Assembly: GCA_003223115.1 (NCBI GenBank)
Contig: QHXW01000099.1
Location: 1 to 64,000, forward strand
From: Acidobacteriota bacterium
Lineage (GTDB): Bacteria; Acidobacteriota; Terriglobia; Bryobacterales; Bryobacteraceae
Direction of reading: 5' to 3'
Length of the DNA stretch: 64,000 nt
Both the position numbers and the translations under genes were made by a program. The notes below the pieces were generated by a model. The model ran no database searches. It was not told the DNA's origin and saw nothing but the letters and a program-made list of their open reading frames with translations. Shown piece by piece: positions 48,887 through 58,121 of the stretch. How positions within the stretch are numbered: position 1 is the stretch's first letter; each line of letters opens with the position of its first letter.

Positions 48887-50912
48887 TCAACTTGTCCCGA
48901 GCTCCGCCAACAAAAAGCTCAGAACGTCCGTGGTCTCTTCCACCTGCTTGCTCACGGGCAATCCCGCCGAGTGCCCCGCTTTGGTGTCGTAGCGCAACAG
49001 AATGGGCCGGTCCGAAGATGTCGACGCCTGCATCAGCGCCGCCATTTTCCGAGCGTGCAGCGGCGCCACTCGCGTATCCGAATCACCCGTCACGAACAGC
49101 ACCGCCGGATACTTTGCGCCCTTGTCAACATGCTGGTAAGGCGAATATTTGTAGAGCACTTCAAACTGTTTGGCGTCTTCCGCAGATCCATATTCTGGGA
49201 CCCAGGCTTTGCCCAGCAGGAAGTCGTGATAGCGAATCATGTCCAGCAGTGGGTACTCGCATGCCACCGCCTGAAACAGGTCGGGCCGCTGGGTCATGGC
49301 CGCACCACAGCCCGCCGTTCGATCCACCTGTAATGGCCAGCTTCGCGGGCTTGGTGTAGCCATTTTCGATGAGCCATTCCGCAGCCGACGTGAAATCGTC
49401 AAATACATTCTGCTTGTTCGCGAGCATTCCGGCGCGATGCCACTTTCGCCGAACTCGCCGCCTCCGCGAAGATTCGGCAGCGCGAAGACACCGCCATGCT
49501 CGGCGAAGATTACGGCGTCCGCACGGAACGACGGCGTCAGATTGATTAGAAAGCCGCCATAACCTGAAAGCAGCATGGGCCGGTTCCCGTCGGTTTTCAG
49601 GCCTTTCTTGTAAACCAGGAACATGGGGACGCGGGTCTTGTCCCTGGACTGATACCAGACTTGCTTCACTTAGAACTGTGACGGATCGATGGGCACTTTG
49701 GTACGGGCCCAAACCTCCTGCTGGCCGCTCGCAACGTCGTAACGATAGATCGTGGGCGGTTGCGCGAACGATGACGGTGCCGAGCGATGAGAAAGAGATG
49801 TCGCGAATGTGCTGCCCGTTTGCCTCCAGAATTTTCACGCGAGAGTTTACGTTCTCGAGATAATTTACGGCCAGACGGCCGCCGGCCACCGAGAAATTCT
49901 GAATCACCGAGGTTCCCTCCGGTACCACTTCGCGCCAGTGATCTCGCGCCGGATTTGTGAGGTCGACCATCAAGATGCGTCTGTTCGGCGCGTTCCAGTT
50001 GGTCTCCAGATACATACGGTCACCCGCGAACTCGCCTGAAAAATCGGCGTCAAGGTCGTTCACCAGCGGCACAATCGGGCCGTTGTCCTTCAGATTTTTG
50101 AAATAAAGTTCTGTTTTCTTGCCCCATCCATGCGTGATGTTCAAGCCGAGATACTTGCCGTCCCGCGAAAGATTGGCGCCCACAAATTCTGTCGGCCCTG
50201 TATCTTTGCCGAAGATCAACTCGTCCGCTGCCGCATCTTTTCCGACCGTGTGGTGAAAAATTCGCGAGCCTTCAGGCAGCCGCTTCGAGTAAAAGATTTC
50301 TTTGTTGTCCGCTGTCAGGCTGACGTCGGAATAGCGCGCATGCGGCAGGTGATCGATCTCCTTGCCGGAATCTACCTCGCGAACGGCGACGGCGACCTCG
50401 TCTTCCCCGCCCTGCCGCGTCCCATAGACCAGCCACCGGCCGTCTTCGGAAACTTCCAGGATGTTCACGGAGGTGGCTTGATCTCCGCCGGCTTTGTTAG
50501 GATCAATCAACACCCGGTCTTCTCCACGAAGCCCGTCACGCACGCAGATGGTGAACTGATTCTGGTCTGCCAGGCGCCGCATGAAGAAATAACGGCCCTT
50601 GCGCGCTACGGGCGTGCCATAACGGTCGGTCCTCAAGAGTTCCTCGAGCCGCTTGCTGATGGCCGGGCGTCCTGGTAACGGGTCGAGAACCGAGCGTGCG
50701 TACGCGTTCTGCTCATCGATCCACGCGCGGGTTTCGGGACTCTGCTGATCCTCGAGCCAGCGGTAAGGATCCTTGATCACCACACCGTGAACCGTCTCTT
50801 TCACGTCATCGGTGCGGGTTTTCGGGACTGCAGTTGAGGCCGGCGCAGCGATCAGGGCGGTTACTGTCGCGACTGCGGCCAGGGCGGCAAATACAATTCG
50901 AGTTTGGAGCAT
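48887..50912 (-). pseudogene. Prolyl oligopeptidase (S9A), exported, frameshifted
   Basis: The N-terminal signal and propeller are intact to about 49800 (KDPYRWLEDQQSPETRAWID, RDGLRGEDRVLIDPNKAGG). Then the reading frame changes near 49780, and a TAA replaces the Glu expected in SQFEVKQVWYQS (about 49670). Further shifts lie near 49430 and 49310. All three catalytic pieces are still legible: GGSNGG (Ser), DSDTRVAPLHARK (Asp) and TKAGHSAG (His). It begins four bases after the amino-acid permease gene on the same strand, so peptide cleavage and amino-acid uptake were once coupled. Confidence 0.88.
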
Positions 50913-50916
50913 AACT

Positions 50917-52227
50917 TTAGACTATCGACGTCTTCCGCCGCCAAATGTAGTACACCGGAACGCCGCTGGCAACTATGGCGAGGCCGATCAGCGACGAAGC
51001 CGGCGTGGTGATAATGGTGTTGATCACGAACCAGAACGCGACCGCGGCAAATGCAAGAGGCGTCACAGGATAGCCCCACATGCGGTACGGACGCGGCAGG
51101 TCGGGGACTGAGCGCCGCAGCACCATAACGGCCAAGACCGTCATCCCGTAAAAGATCCAGGCCGTGAAAACCACGTAAGAGAACAGGCGCTCATACGAGC
51201 CGCTGACGGCCAGCACCGCAGCCCAGATGCCTTGCACCATTATCGAGATATGTGGAGTCCGGAAGTGCGGATGCACGTTGCCCACAGCGCGAAAGAAAAG
51301 ACCATCCCGTGCCTGGGCAAAGTAGATGCGAGACGACGTCAGAATGTTGCCGTTACTGGCGCCGATGATCGAAAGCAGGATGGTGAGCGAAACCAGGGTG
51401 GCGCCGGCTGGGCCCAGCGTCAATGTGGCCGACGACGCCGCTACCCGCTCAGTGGCTGCAATCGCGGGTACAGTCATCACGCGCATGTAGGCCACATTCG
51501 CTGTCAGATAAATCGCGATCAACGCTGTCAGGCCCAAACCAAGCGCCAGGGGCAGGTTGCGCTCAGGGTGTTTCACTTCTCCGGCCACAAAGCTGATGCA
51601 GTTCCAACCTTCGTAGGCCCACAGACACGCAATCATGGCCACGCCGAAGTGGCTCCACGAAAATCCTGAGGCGGTGAACGTGTTCGCAACCTGGACCTGA
51701 TGGGGGCTGGCGAACGCGCTCACGACGATCACGGTCAAACCCGCAAGCTTCAGAAACGTGAACAGCCGCTGCACTCCCGCCCCCAGCCGCACCCCTGGAT
51801 AGTTGACCAACGAGAGCACGGCGACCAGCATGACGCTCGACAGTTTGGCCTGAAGCGGACTGAGGGGCACAAAGGAGGCGAGGTAGATCGAAAACCCCGC
51901 AGCCAGCGTGGCGATTCCACCCGATTGCATCACCAGGAAGAGCGCCCATCCGCTGAGAAATCCTGCCAGCGGGCCGTAAGCTTCGCGCAGATAAACATAC
52001 TGGCCCCCGTTATCGGGCATCATCGCGCCCAGTTCGGCATACGCCAATGCGCCGAAAAACGACAGCAATCCGGTGAAGATCCAAACCAACAGGATGAGTC
52101 CGGCCGAGGAAAGATTACGAGCTACCGAATTCGGCACCAGAAAGATTGCCGAACCAATTACAGTTCCGACCACGATCACGGCCGCATCGAGCAGGCCCAG
52201 CTTGCGCGGAAGCTCGGCATTCTGCAT
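50917..52227 (-). CDS. APC-family amino acid permease
   Basis: A 436-residue transporter with about 12 helices. Signatures include LGLLDAAVIVVGTVIGSAIF (helix 1 with GxG), FGALAYAELGAMMPDNGGQY, LREAYGPLAGFLSGWALFLV, AMIACLWAYEGWNCISFVAG and TSSRIYFAQARDGLFFRAVG. These are typical of the LAT/APC amino-acid antiporter or symporter group. The substrate is not readable from the sequence. It precedes the broken prolyl oligopeptidase by four bases. Confidence 0.94.
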   Translation of the reverse strand: MQNAELPRKLGLLDAAVIVVGTVIGSAIFLVPNSVARNLSSAGLILLVWIFTGLLSFFGALAYAELGAMMPDNGGQYVYLREAYGPLAGFLSGWALFLVMQSGGIATLAAGFSIYLASFVPLSPLQAKLSSVMLVAVLSLVNYPGVRLGAGVQRLFTFLKLAGLTVIVVSAFASPHQVQVANTFTASGFSWSHFGVAMIACLWAYEGWNCISFVAGEVKHPERNLPLALGLGLTALIAIYLTANVAYMRVMTVPAIAATERVAASSATLTLGPAGATLVSLTILLSIIGASNGNILTSSRIYFAQARDGLFFRAVGNVHPHFRTPHISIMVQGIWAAVLAVSGSYERLFSYVVFTAWIFYGMTVLAVMVLRRSVPDLPRPYRMWGYPVTPLAFAAVAFWFVINTIITTPASSLIGLAIVASGVPVYYIWRRKTSIV

Positions 52228-52279
52228 GCATGCGCAAGGCTATCGCGCCGTACGACGTCCCCGCAAGTTTATGTTTTAA

Positions 52280-52322
52280 TCAAAAAATACATCCCGCACC
52301 CGGCCGTGCCAGGCGATGCGGG
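52280..52322 (-). terminator. Rho-independent terminator after argR
   Basis: On the minus strand the argR stop is followed by CCCGCA ... TGCGGG, a GC-rich stem with an imperfect inner helix, then a T-rich tract (ATGTATTTTTT, 52282-52292). It closes the argG-argH-argR operon before the amino-acid permease gene. Confidence 0.7.
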
Positions 52323-52328
52323 CACCTT

Positions 52329-52769
52329 TTAACGGGTGCCCTCCAGGAACGCCAGGAACTTTTGCCGTACCGATTCAGCCGTTGCGTTGTCCGGCGCAAT
52401 CACCACGATGGTATCGTCGCCCGCCAGCGTGCCCACCACTTCCGGCCATTCCCCATCGTCCAAAGCCACTGCAACCGAGTTCGCATGGCCCGGTGAGGTC
52501 TTGAGCACCACCATATTCTGGGCCAGGCGCACGTCGAGCAAGAATTCTGCCGCCAGCGTAGCCAGAGTCGGCCCGGCCTCAGATTTCGTGATCTGCCGAT
52601 ATCCTTCGGGCGTCTTCGCGAGTCCCAGTTCGCGAATGTCGCGCGAGAGCGTCACCTGCGTGGCTGGTATGCCGATTTTCTTCAGTTCCCGCGCGAGTTC
52701 GTCTTGGGTGGAGATAGATTTCGAACGGATCAGCTTCAGAATTTGCCCTTGACGGAAGCTCTTGCTCAT
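52329..52769 (-). CDS. argR: Arginine repressor ArgR
   Basis: A 146-residue protein. The N-terminal winged helix (about 10-60) reads ISTQDELARELKKIGIPATQ then VTLSRDIRELGLAKTPEGY. The C-terminal hexamerisation and arginine-binding domain (about 75-146) has VVLKTSPGHANSVAVALDD and GTLAGDDTIVVIAPDN with the GDDT arginine site. It represses arginine synthesis genes as an arginine-bound hexamer; matching ARG boxes lie in front of argF at 57149. Its ATG overlaps the argH TGA. Confidence 0.97.
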   Translation of the reverse strand: MSKSFRQGQILKLIRSKSISTQDELARELKKIGIPATQVTLSRDIRELGLAKTPEGYRQITKSEAGPTLATLAAEFLLDVRLAQNMVVLKTSPGHANSVAVALDDGEWPEVVGTLAGDDTIVVIAPDNATAESVRQKFLAFLEGTR

Positions 52770-54148
52770 ACACGCATTTGTTGAACACGCTTCCGGGCGT
52801 CCGTCAAAGCTTTTGCGACGGCCTGCGGCCCGGTGCCACCCAGTATTTCGCGCGATTTCATGCCTTCGGCCGGATCAAGCAGCCGCGCCGTGCCGCCACG
52901 AAATTCCGGCGCAAACTTGTCGAGTTCAGCCGCGGTCCAATCTTCCGGCTTCTTTCCGCGCTTAAGACTCTCGAGCACCAGCTTCCCCACAATCTGATGC
53001 GCCTGATGAAACGGGACACCCGACCGCGCCAGCGCTTCAGCCAGATCCGTGGCCACCACCCAGCTCTCCGCCGCGGCCGCCCGCGTTCGTTCGGGATTCA
53101 GTTTCACCGACAGCGCCACCACGCGCGCCATCTCAAGCGACCCGATTAACTGGTCGGCAGCTTCGAACAGCGGTTCCTTATCCTCCTGCATATCGCGATT
53201 GTAAGTGAGCGGCAAGCCCTTCATCGTGACCATCAGCGCGGTCAGGCAGCCGATAACGCGCCCGCATTTGCCGCGGATCAGCTCGAGTGAATCCGGATTT
53301 TTCTTCTGCGGCATTAGGCTCGAGCCGCTGGTCACGGCATCGCCCAATTCCATCCAACCGAATTCTTCGCTCGTATAAATAATCCAGTCTTCAGCCAGCC
53401 GGCTCAGGTGCAGCATCGTGGTCGCAGCCGCGTAGAGGAAATCGAGCACGAAATCGCGGTCGGCCGAAACATCCATGCTGTTGCGCGAAATGGATTCAAA
53501 ACCGAGATCGCGCGCCATGGCTTCTCGGTCGAACGGGAATCCGCTACCCGCGAGCGCACCCGATCCGAGCGGCAGCACATTAGCCCGCCCGCGGGCATCG
53601 TCCCAACGTGCGCAGTCACGGTGGAACATTTCGAAATACGCCAGGAGATAATGCGGCCACAAGACAGCTTGCGCCTGCCGCAGATGAGTATACCCGGGGA
53701 TCACCGCGTTTGAATACGCTTCCGCCAGATCGAGCAGCGCTTCCATTAGAGCGCAAAGTTTTGTCTGGGCGTGCCGGCACTCGTCGCGTAGCCACAGCCG
53801 CATGTCGAGCGAGACCTGTTCGTTACGGCTGCGCCCTGTGTGGATCTTGTCCGCCACGGCTCCCGTGCGCTCTTTCAACTTGCGAATCAGCAGCGTGTGG
53901 ACATCTTCATCCGTCGAGCCTTCGAAGAATTCCGGTTGCTGAGCTTCAGCCTTGATCTTCTCGAGCGCTTCCACGATTTGAGCGCGCTCTTCTGCGCTGA
54001 GGATGCCTACTTTTTCTAGCGCGCGAGCGAAGGCCTGTGAACCACGGATATCGGCGTCAATCAGCCGCCGGTCGAAATAGAGCGAACGGGAAAAACGCTC
54101 GAACACCTCGGAAGGCTGGCCCTCGAAGCGCCCTCCCCAGAGCTTCAT
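52766..54148 (-). CDS. argH: Argininosuccinate lyase
   Basis: A 460-residue member of the fumarase/aspartase superfamily that splits argininosuccinate into arginine and fumarate. Markers are KLWGGRFEGQPSEVFERFS, DEDVHTLLI, HTGRSRNEQVSLDMRLWLRD and the flexible catalytic loop GSSLMPQKKNPDS (275-287). Full length. It overlaps both argG and argR by ATGA junctions, so the three are coupled. Confidence 0.98.
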   Translation of the reverse strand: MKLWGGRFEGQPSEVFERFSRSLYFDRRLIDADIRGSQAFARALEKVGILSAEERAQIVEALEKIKAEAQQPEFFEGSTDEDVHTLLIRKLKERTGAVADKIHTGRSRNEQVSLDMRLWLRDECRHAQTKLCALMEALLDLAEAYSNAVIPGYTHLRQAQAVLWPHYLLAYFEMFHRDCARWDDARGRANVLPLGSGALAGSGFPFDREAMARDLGFESISRNSMDVSADRDFVLDFLYAAATTMLHLSRLAEDWIIYTSEEFGWMELGDAVTSGSSLMPQKKNPDSLELIRGKCGRVIGCLTALMVTMKGLPLTYNRDMQEDKEPLFEAADQLIGSLEMARVVALSVKLNPERTRAAAAESWVVATDLAEALARSGVPFHQAHQIVGKLVLESLKRGKKPEDWTAAELDKFAPEFRGGTARLLDPAEGMKSREILGGTGPQAVAKALTDARKRVQQMRV

Positions 54149-55431
54149 GCGCGTGACGCGGGCTTGCTTTTATGCGTCGCTGATTTGCCGGCTTGTGAGG
54201 AAGAATTCTCCGCCGACGCGGCCTTGGTCAACGATTTCTCGAGCCTCGCCCGCACCTGGATCGGTAGCCCAATCAGGTTGATGAAGCCGCGCGCGTCTTT
54301 CTGGTCGTAGCTCGCTCCCATGGTGAAGCTTGCAATGTCGAGCGAGTAAAGCGAGTAAGGCGACTTACGGCTCACCGGCTCCAGATTTCCTTTGTAGAGC
54401 CGCAGCGTGATGTCGCCCGTCGACGTTTCAGAAATCTTTTCGAAAAACGCATCCAAAGCCTCGCGCAGCGGCGTGAACCACAACCCGTTGTAAACCATTT
54501 CGGCGTATTCAAGCGCCAGCCGCTGCTTGTAATGCAGCGTATTCTTGTCGAGCGTCAGCGCCTCCAGCTCCCGGTGCGCGACCATAATCAGCGTGCCGCC
54601 CGGTGTCTCGTAACAGCCGCGCGATTTCATCCCAACAAAACGGTTTTCAACCAGATCGATGCGTCCGATGCCGTGCTCGCCGCCCAGCCGATTCAGTTTT
54701 TCCAGCAGCGCCACTCCGCTCATCTTGTGCCCATCGAGCGAGACCGGCGCGCCCTTTTCAAATCCGATGGTGATTTCCGCCGGTTTATCAGGCGCATTTC
54801 TTGGATTCTTGGTCAGCATCCAGATCTCTTCCGGCGCCGCGTTAGCCGGATCTTCCAGAGCGCCGCCCTCGTGCGAGATATGCCAGATGTTGCGGTCGCG
54901 GCTGTAAATCTTCTTCGTGGATTGCGAAACCGGCACGTAGTGTTTGGCCGCGTAATCCAGCGCATCTTCGCGCGATACGATAGACCACTCGCGCCACGGC
55001 GCGATCACCGGCAGATCGGGCGCAAGAGCCTTGTAGGTCAGCTCGAAGCGTACCTGATCGTTGCCCTTGCCTGTACAGCCGTGAGCCAGCGCATCGCACC
55101 CGGTTTCGAGCGCCACTTCCACCTGTTTCTTCGCCAGCAGCGGCCGCGCAATCGAGGTGCCCAGCAGGTATTTCTCTTCGTAAACGCCGCCCGCCCGCAC
55201 CACACGCCACAAATACTCGGTGACGAATTCCTCGCGCAGGTCTGCGATATGAACTTCCGATGCGCCGGTCTTGCGAGCTTTTTCTTCCAGGCCCGCCAGT
55301 TCCTCATCGCCCTGGCCGATGTCGCCGCACACCGCAACCACTTCGCAGTGGTAATTCTCTTTGAGCCACGGAATGATGATGGATGTGTCGAGGCCGCCCG
55401 AGTAGGCGAGTGCTACTTTTTTCGGTTTCAT
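54145..55431 (-). CDS. argG: Argininosuccinate synthase
   Basis: A 428-residue enzyme that joins citrulline and aspartate with ATP. The PP-loop is AYSGGLDTS (9-17), and HGCTGKGNDQVRFELTY, YETPGGTLIMVAHRELE and YKGNLEPVSRKSPYSLY follow. The normal length is about 400; the last 25 residues are an extra Ser/Ala/Lys-rich tail. No strong ribosome binding site precedes the ATG and no ARG box is evident just upstream. First gene of argG-argH-argR. Confidence 0.98.
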   Translation of the reverse strand: MKPKKVALAYSGGLDTSIIIPWLKENYHCEVVAVCGDIGQGDEELAGLEEKARKTGASEVHIADLREEFVTEYLWRVVRAGGVYEEKYLLGTSIARPLLAKKQVEVALETGCDALAHGCTGKGNDQVRFELTYKALAPDLPVIAPWREWSIVSREDALDYAAKHYVPVSQSTKKIYSRDRNIWHISHEGGALEDPANAAPEEIWMLTKNPRNAPDKPAEITIGFEKGAPVSLDGHKMSGVALLEKLNRLGGEHGIGRIDLVENRFVGMKSRGCYETPGGTLIMVAHRELEALTLDKNTLHYKQRLALEYAEMVYNGLWFTPLREALDAFFEKISETSTGDITLRLYKGNLEPVSRKSPYSLYSLDIASFTMGASYDQKDARGFINLIGLPIQVRARLEKSLTKAASAENSSSQAGKSATHKSKPASRA

Positions 55432-55603
55432 AGGTGCTAGGTGTTAGGTATGTATTAGTACCTTTATCATGGAATCGATGTTTTTTCTGGAAGATATTTT
55501 TCGATAGTGCCGTGTGGCCCTTTATCCATTCGGGTTTGGTGGCCATTCCAAAAGAATCGGACTTGTATACCCTTTTTTGGTTCCGGCTACGCCGGGTTAG
55601 GTT

Positions 55604-55985
55604 TCAGGTGCTAGTTTGCCGGCTTCGCAACTTCTTCGTCAAGCCCGTTAACATCCGGCTCATCTCGCTGGCACGATCCAAAAGCGGTTCGACGTCCACC
55701 GCACCGACGTAGTCCAATCTTTGCGCAATCAGAATATGAGTCTCCAATTCCATCAGCGAACCGTTTGCAATCGAGAGATGGTGCAGATAGTCTCCGAAGT
55801 GCTCACGTCGGTGCCCTTCCGCGATATTCGCGGCAATCGATACCGCGGCTCGCTTGCGTTTGCGCAGCAAGTCCGTATACTTCGCGCCTCGGAAATCGTT
55901 TCGTCTTCGTCAAGGTATAACAACCTGTGACCAGATCCACCGCTTTCTGCCAGACCAGCAGATCACGATCGCTTCTAAGTAGCAC
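55604..55985 (-). pseudogene. Four-helix-bundle (S23-type) protein, frameshifted
   Basis: The first frame reads RDLLVWQKAVDLVTGCYTLT and VYGLAAQTQ (55985 to about 55860). After a one-base shift the rest follows: RAAVSIAANIAEGHRREHFG, DYLHHLSIANGSLMELETHI, LIAQRLDYV, stopping at 55604. This is the small four-helix-bundle protein family also found in rRNA intervening sequences; its role is unknown. It sits between argF and argG on the same strand, interrupting the arginine cluster. Confidence 0.75.
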
Positions 55986-56033
55986 CTAATCGCCAATACC
56001 TGATTTTGAACGTAGCCCCTGGAACCTGGTCTC

Positions 56034-56163
56034 TGACTTCCAGTCAAGCCGTTTATTTCCAACATCGGCTATCTCCCCAAAAACTGCGGCGCGGGAAGCC
56101 GGTAGTCGGCTGCGGTCGAAGTCACAGCCTGTTCAATCCGGCTCCGCCGGAGGCATGGCTGAC
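56034..56163 (-). repeat. 130-bp dispersed repeat, copy 2 (downstream of argF)
   Basis: This matches 9187-9316 with four substitutions and no indels. It keeps the TCCGGC-TCC-GCCGGA hairpin at the end nearest argF. It begins 18 bases after the argF stop. The short run after it (GACACCTGACACCTG) differs from copy 1, so 56163/9316 is close to the element's boundary. Confidence 0.8.
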
Positions 56164-56180
56164 ACCTGACACCTGCCTGA

Positions 56181-57128
56181 TCACCCCATCATCATCATCA
56201 GCAGCAGTGCCTTCTGGGCGTGCAGGCGGTTCTCGGCCTGATCGAAGACGATGGAACGGCTGGACTCGATGACCTGGTCTGTCACTTCCTCGCCGCGCTT
56301 GGCGGGCAGGCAGTGCATAAACACGGCATTGGGCCGCGCCTGCGCCATTAAATCCCCGGTCACCTGGTATGGTGCAAATTGCTTGCGGCGGTCCGCGGCC
56401 TGCTTTTCCTGTCCCATGCTGGTCCAGACATCTGTGTAAACCGCATGAGCGCCATCCACCACCTGCTCCGGATTGTGAGTGATCTCGAGCCGTGTGCCCG
56501 AAATCGCAGCTAGGCCTTCCGCCTGCGACACAATGCCAGCGTTCGGTGCGTACTTCCGGGGTGTGGCAATGGCGAAGTCCATACCCAGCCGCGTGGCCGT
56601 CAGCATCAGCGAGTGCGCCACATTGTTCCCATCGCCCACAAACGCCAGCTTCAGCCCGCGCAGCTCGCCGAAGTGCTCGCGAAGCGTAAATACGTCTGCC
56701 AGCGCCTGGCATGGATGAAATACATCGCTGAGCGCGTTGATCACCGGCGCTGAAGACCATTGCGCGAGCTCCTCGATGGCCCCTTGTGCAAACGTCCGCG
56801 CTACAATCGCCTGCACCCAGCGTTCCAGATTCCGCGCGATATCCTTGATCGGCTCGCGTGCGCCCAGCGCTCCGTCACACGCCACCGCATCGCCGCCCAG
56901 TTGCTTGATCGCCAGCTCGAAGGTGAGCCGTGTGCGCAATGATGGTTTTTCAAAAATCAGGCTGATGTACTTGCCTGCCAGTGACCGCGCATATTTCGCG
57001 GGCGCATGTTTGACTTTGCCGGCTAGGTCGAGCAGGCAATGCACCTCGTCATTGGTCAGATCGAGGTCGCGCACCAGATCCGGCGCCGAAACTTTGACAA
57101 TGGGCCGAGCCGCTAGAACAGTCGCCAT
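56181..57128 (-). CDS. argF: Ornithine carbamoyltransferase
   Basis: A 315-residue enzyme that makes citrulline from ornithine and carbamoyl phosphate. It shows the carbamoyl-phosphate motif FEKPSLRTRLTFE (SLRTR 63-67; many OTCases have STRTR), VAFxGDGNN-type LAFVGDGNNVAHSL, and the ornithine loop FMHCLPAKRGEE. The C-terminus ends in a Met run (LLLMMMMG). AAGGAG lies ten bases before the ATG. It is transcribed separately from argGHR and carries tandem ARG boxes upstream. Confidence 0.98.
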   Translation of the reverse strand: MATVLAARPIVKVSAPDLVRDLDLTNDEVHCLLDLAGKVKHAPAKYARSLAGKYISLIFEKPSLRTRLTFELAIKQLGGDAVACDGALGAREPIKDIARNLERWVQAIVARTFAQGAIEELAQWSSAPVINALSDVFHPCQALADVFTLREHFGELRGLKLAFVGDGNNVAHSLMLTATRLGMDFAIATPRKYAPNAGIVSQAEGLAAISGTRLEITHNPEQVVDGAHAVYTDVWTSMGQEKQAADRRKQFAPYQVTGDLMAQARPNAVFMHCLPAKRGEEVTDQVIESSRSIVFDQAENRLHAQKALLLMMMMG

Positions 57129-57148
57129 AGGGTCAGCTCTCCTTAGGC

Positions 57149-57186
57149 TGTGAATTTTTATTCACTCTAATGAATAATTACACAAT
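57149..57186 (-). promoter_or_regulatory. Tandem ARG boxes (ArgR operator) of argF
   Basis: TGAAT-TTTT-ATTCA at 57151-57164 is a perfect match to the ARG-box core (TGAATWWWWATTCA). A second, weaker box (TGAATAATTACAC) begins at 57171. The two 18-bp boxes are two bases apart, close to the usual ArgR spacing. They lie just upstream of the argF ribosome binding site and overlap the likely promoter, so they should allow ArgR repression. Confidence 0.85.
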
Positions 57187-57247
57187 TTCGGGCTGGCGTC
57201 AACGAGGGGTTGCCGTATTGAATGTCCATGGTGCCGCAGTTCTCCTT

Positions 57248-57297
57248 CTCCGACTGAGCATAGACTCCGACTGAGCATAGACTCCGACTGAGCATAG
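57248..57297. repeat. Three tandem copies of a 17-bp unit
   Basis: CTCCGACTGAGCATAG plus one A repeats three times without mismatch (57248-57263, 57265-57280, 57282-57297). It lies in the gap upstream of argF. It looks like a small variable-number repeat; no function can be read. Confidence 0.9.
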
Positions 57298-57427
57298 AAT
57301 AGTTCGCTAAATGTTGCTTGAAGCGGAATCAGCGGTCGGCGAAAGAAAAATGATGGCCGTGGAAATTTAAGAGTGGCCTGGCGTTTGAGCGGGAATGCCC
57401 AAGCCCCTCTTCGAGGCACGTTTTTGA

Positions 57428-57558
57428 CACCGCGGTGACGACTCACCCGAGTTACGACGTCAGGGCCGACGGCCATCGCTTTCTCATCAACACTTGTCGG
57501 AGAAGAAAGCAGCCGATCACGGTCGTTTGTCAACTGGCAGGCGGAGCTGAACCGGTGA
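57428..57558 (+). pseudogene. C-terminal scrap of a TolB/WD40-type Ser/Thr-kinase-associated protein
   Basis: HPSYDVRADGHRFLINT followed, after a frameshift, by VGEESSRSRSFVNWQAELNR and a stop. In acidobacteria the pattern YDVxxDGxRFLINT...VNWxAxLK marks the very end of large beta-propeller proteins and kinases. Nothing upstream continues the gene, so only the last 43 or so codons remain. Confidence 0.6.
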
Positions 57559-57652
57559 GCCTTACCAGCGGCTTGCGGCCGGCCACTACGAGATCCTCTC
57601 GGCATCTGATTTTTGGGTTTATTTTCTGAGAGTTAACGGGGGCAGCGCGTTA

Positions 57653-57871
57653 TCAACCTTGCCCGCGAGACGCTGCGGCCCGGATCTGGGCGCGGTGTTT
57701 GAGCGCCTGTTGGATGATGGTGCAGGCAAACTCGTCCAGAGCAACATCGTTGGGTTGCGGACCGGCATAGGTGCGCAGCAAGTTAATGTCTTCAGGATCT
57801 GGTTCGCGCTTTTCCGTGAGGGCCGTCAACACCCGCAGCGCAGTTTTCATGGCGTCTAACCCCGTTAGCAT
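57653..57871 (-). CDS. Small conserved-looking hypothetical protein
   Basis: A 72-residue acidic-helical protein: TALRVLTALTEKREPDPEDI, NLLRTYAGPQP and DEFACTIIQQALKHR. AGGA seven bases before the ATG at 57871 supports that start; an ATG at 57850 is also possible. It has no membrane segment and I do not recognise the family. Coding character is good for its size. The gap from 57872 to 58121 upstream contains an A9 run (57927-57935) and no other gene. Confidence 0.5.
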   Translation of the reverse strand: MLTGLDAMKTALRVLTALTEKREPDPEDINLLRTYAGPQPNDVALDEFACTIIQQALKHRAQIRAAASRGQG

Positions 57872-58121
57872 CGTGGCGTCCTAATTGTCTAAATCGTATC
57901 ACTCCATGCGCCGGAATTAAACCCTAAAAAAAAAACGGGATCTCTGTTTATCTGTTTCTGTTCCTGGACGCGCATGACTCCGCTAAGGCACGACCTATCA
58001 CCTTTAGCCCCAGGCGTTTCACTTAGCCTCAGGCCGTTCCCGGGATCATCTGAAACCGTGAATGGTTCGTAATCATCAAACTACAATGGGTTACAATAAC
58101 TTAGCGAGATTTATCCGGGGG

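Noticed and set aside
52320-52342. Second hairpin GGGCACC-N7-GGGTGCC at the argR end considered as the terminator
   Set aside because: It includes the argR stop and is not followed by a T tract; the stem ending at 52293 with the T-rich run is the better terminator.
54532-55440. 302-codon plus-strand frame opposite argG
   Set aside because: It lies entirely within conserved argG codons and shows no independent motif.
57250-57300. Tandem repeats considered as a CRISPR array
   Set aside because: The 17-bp units abut with a single base between them and there are no spacers or cas genes.
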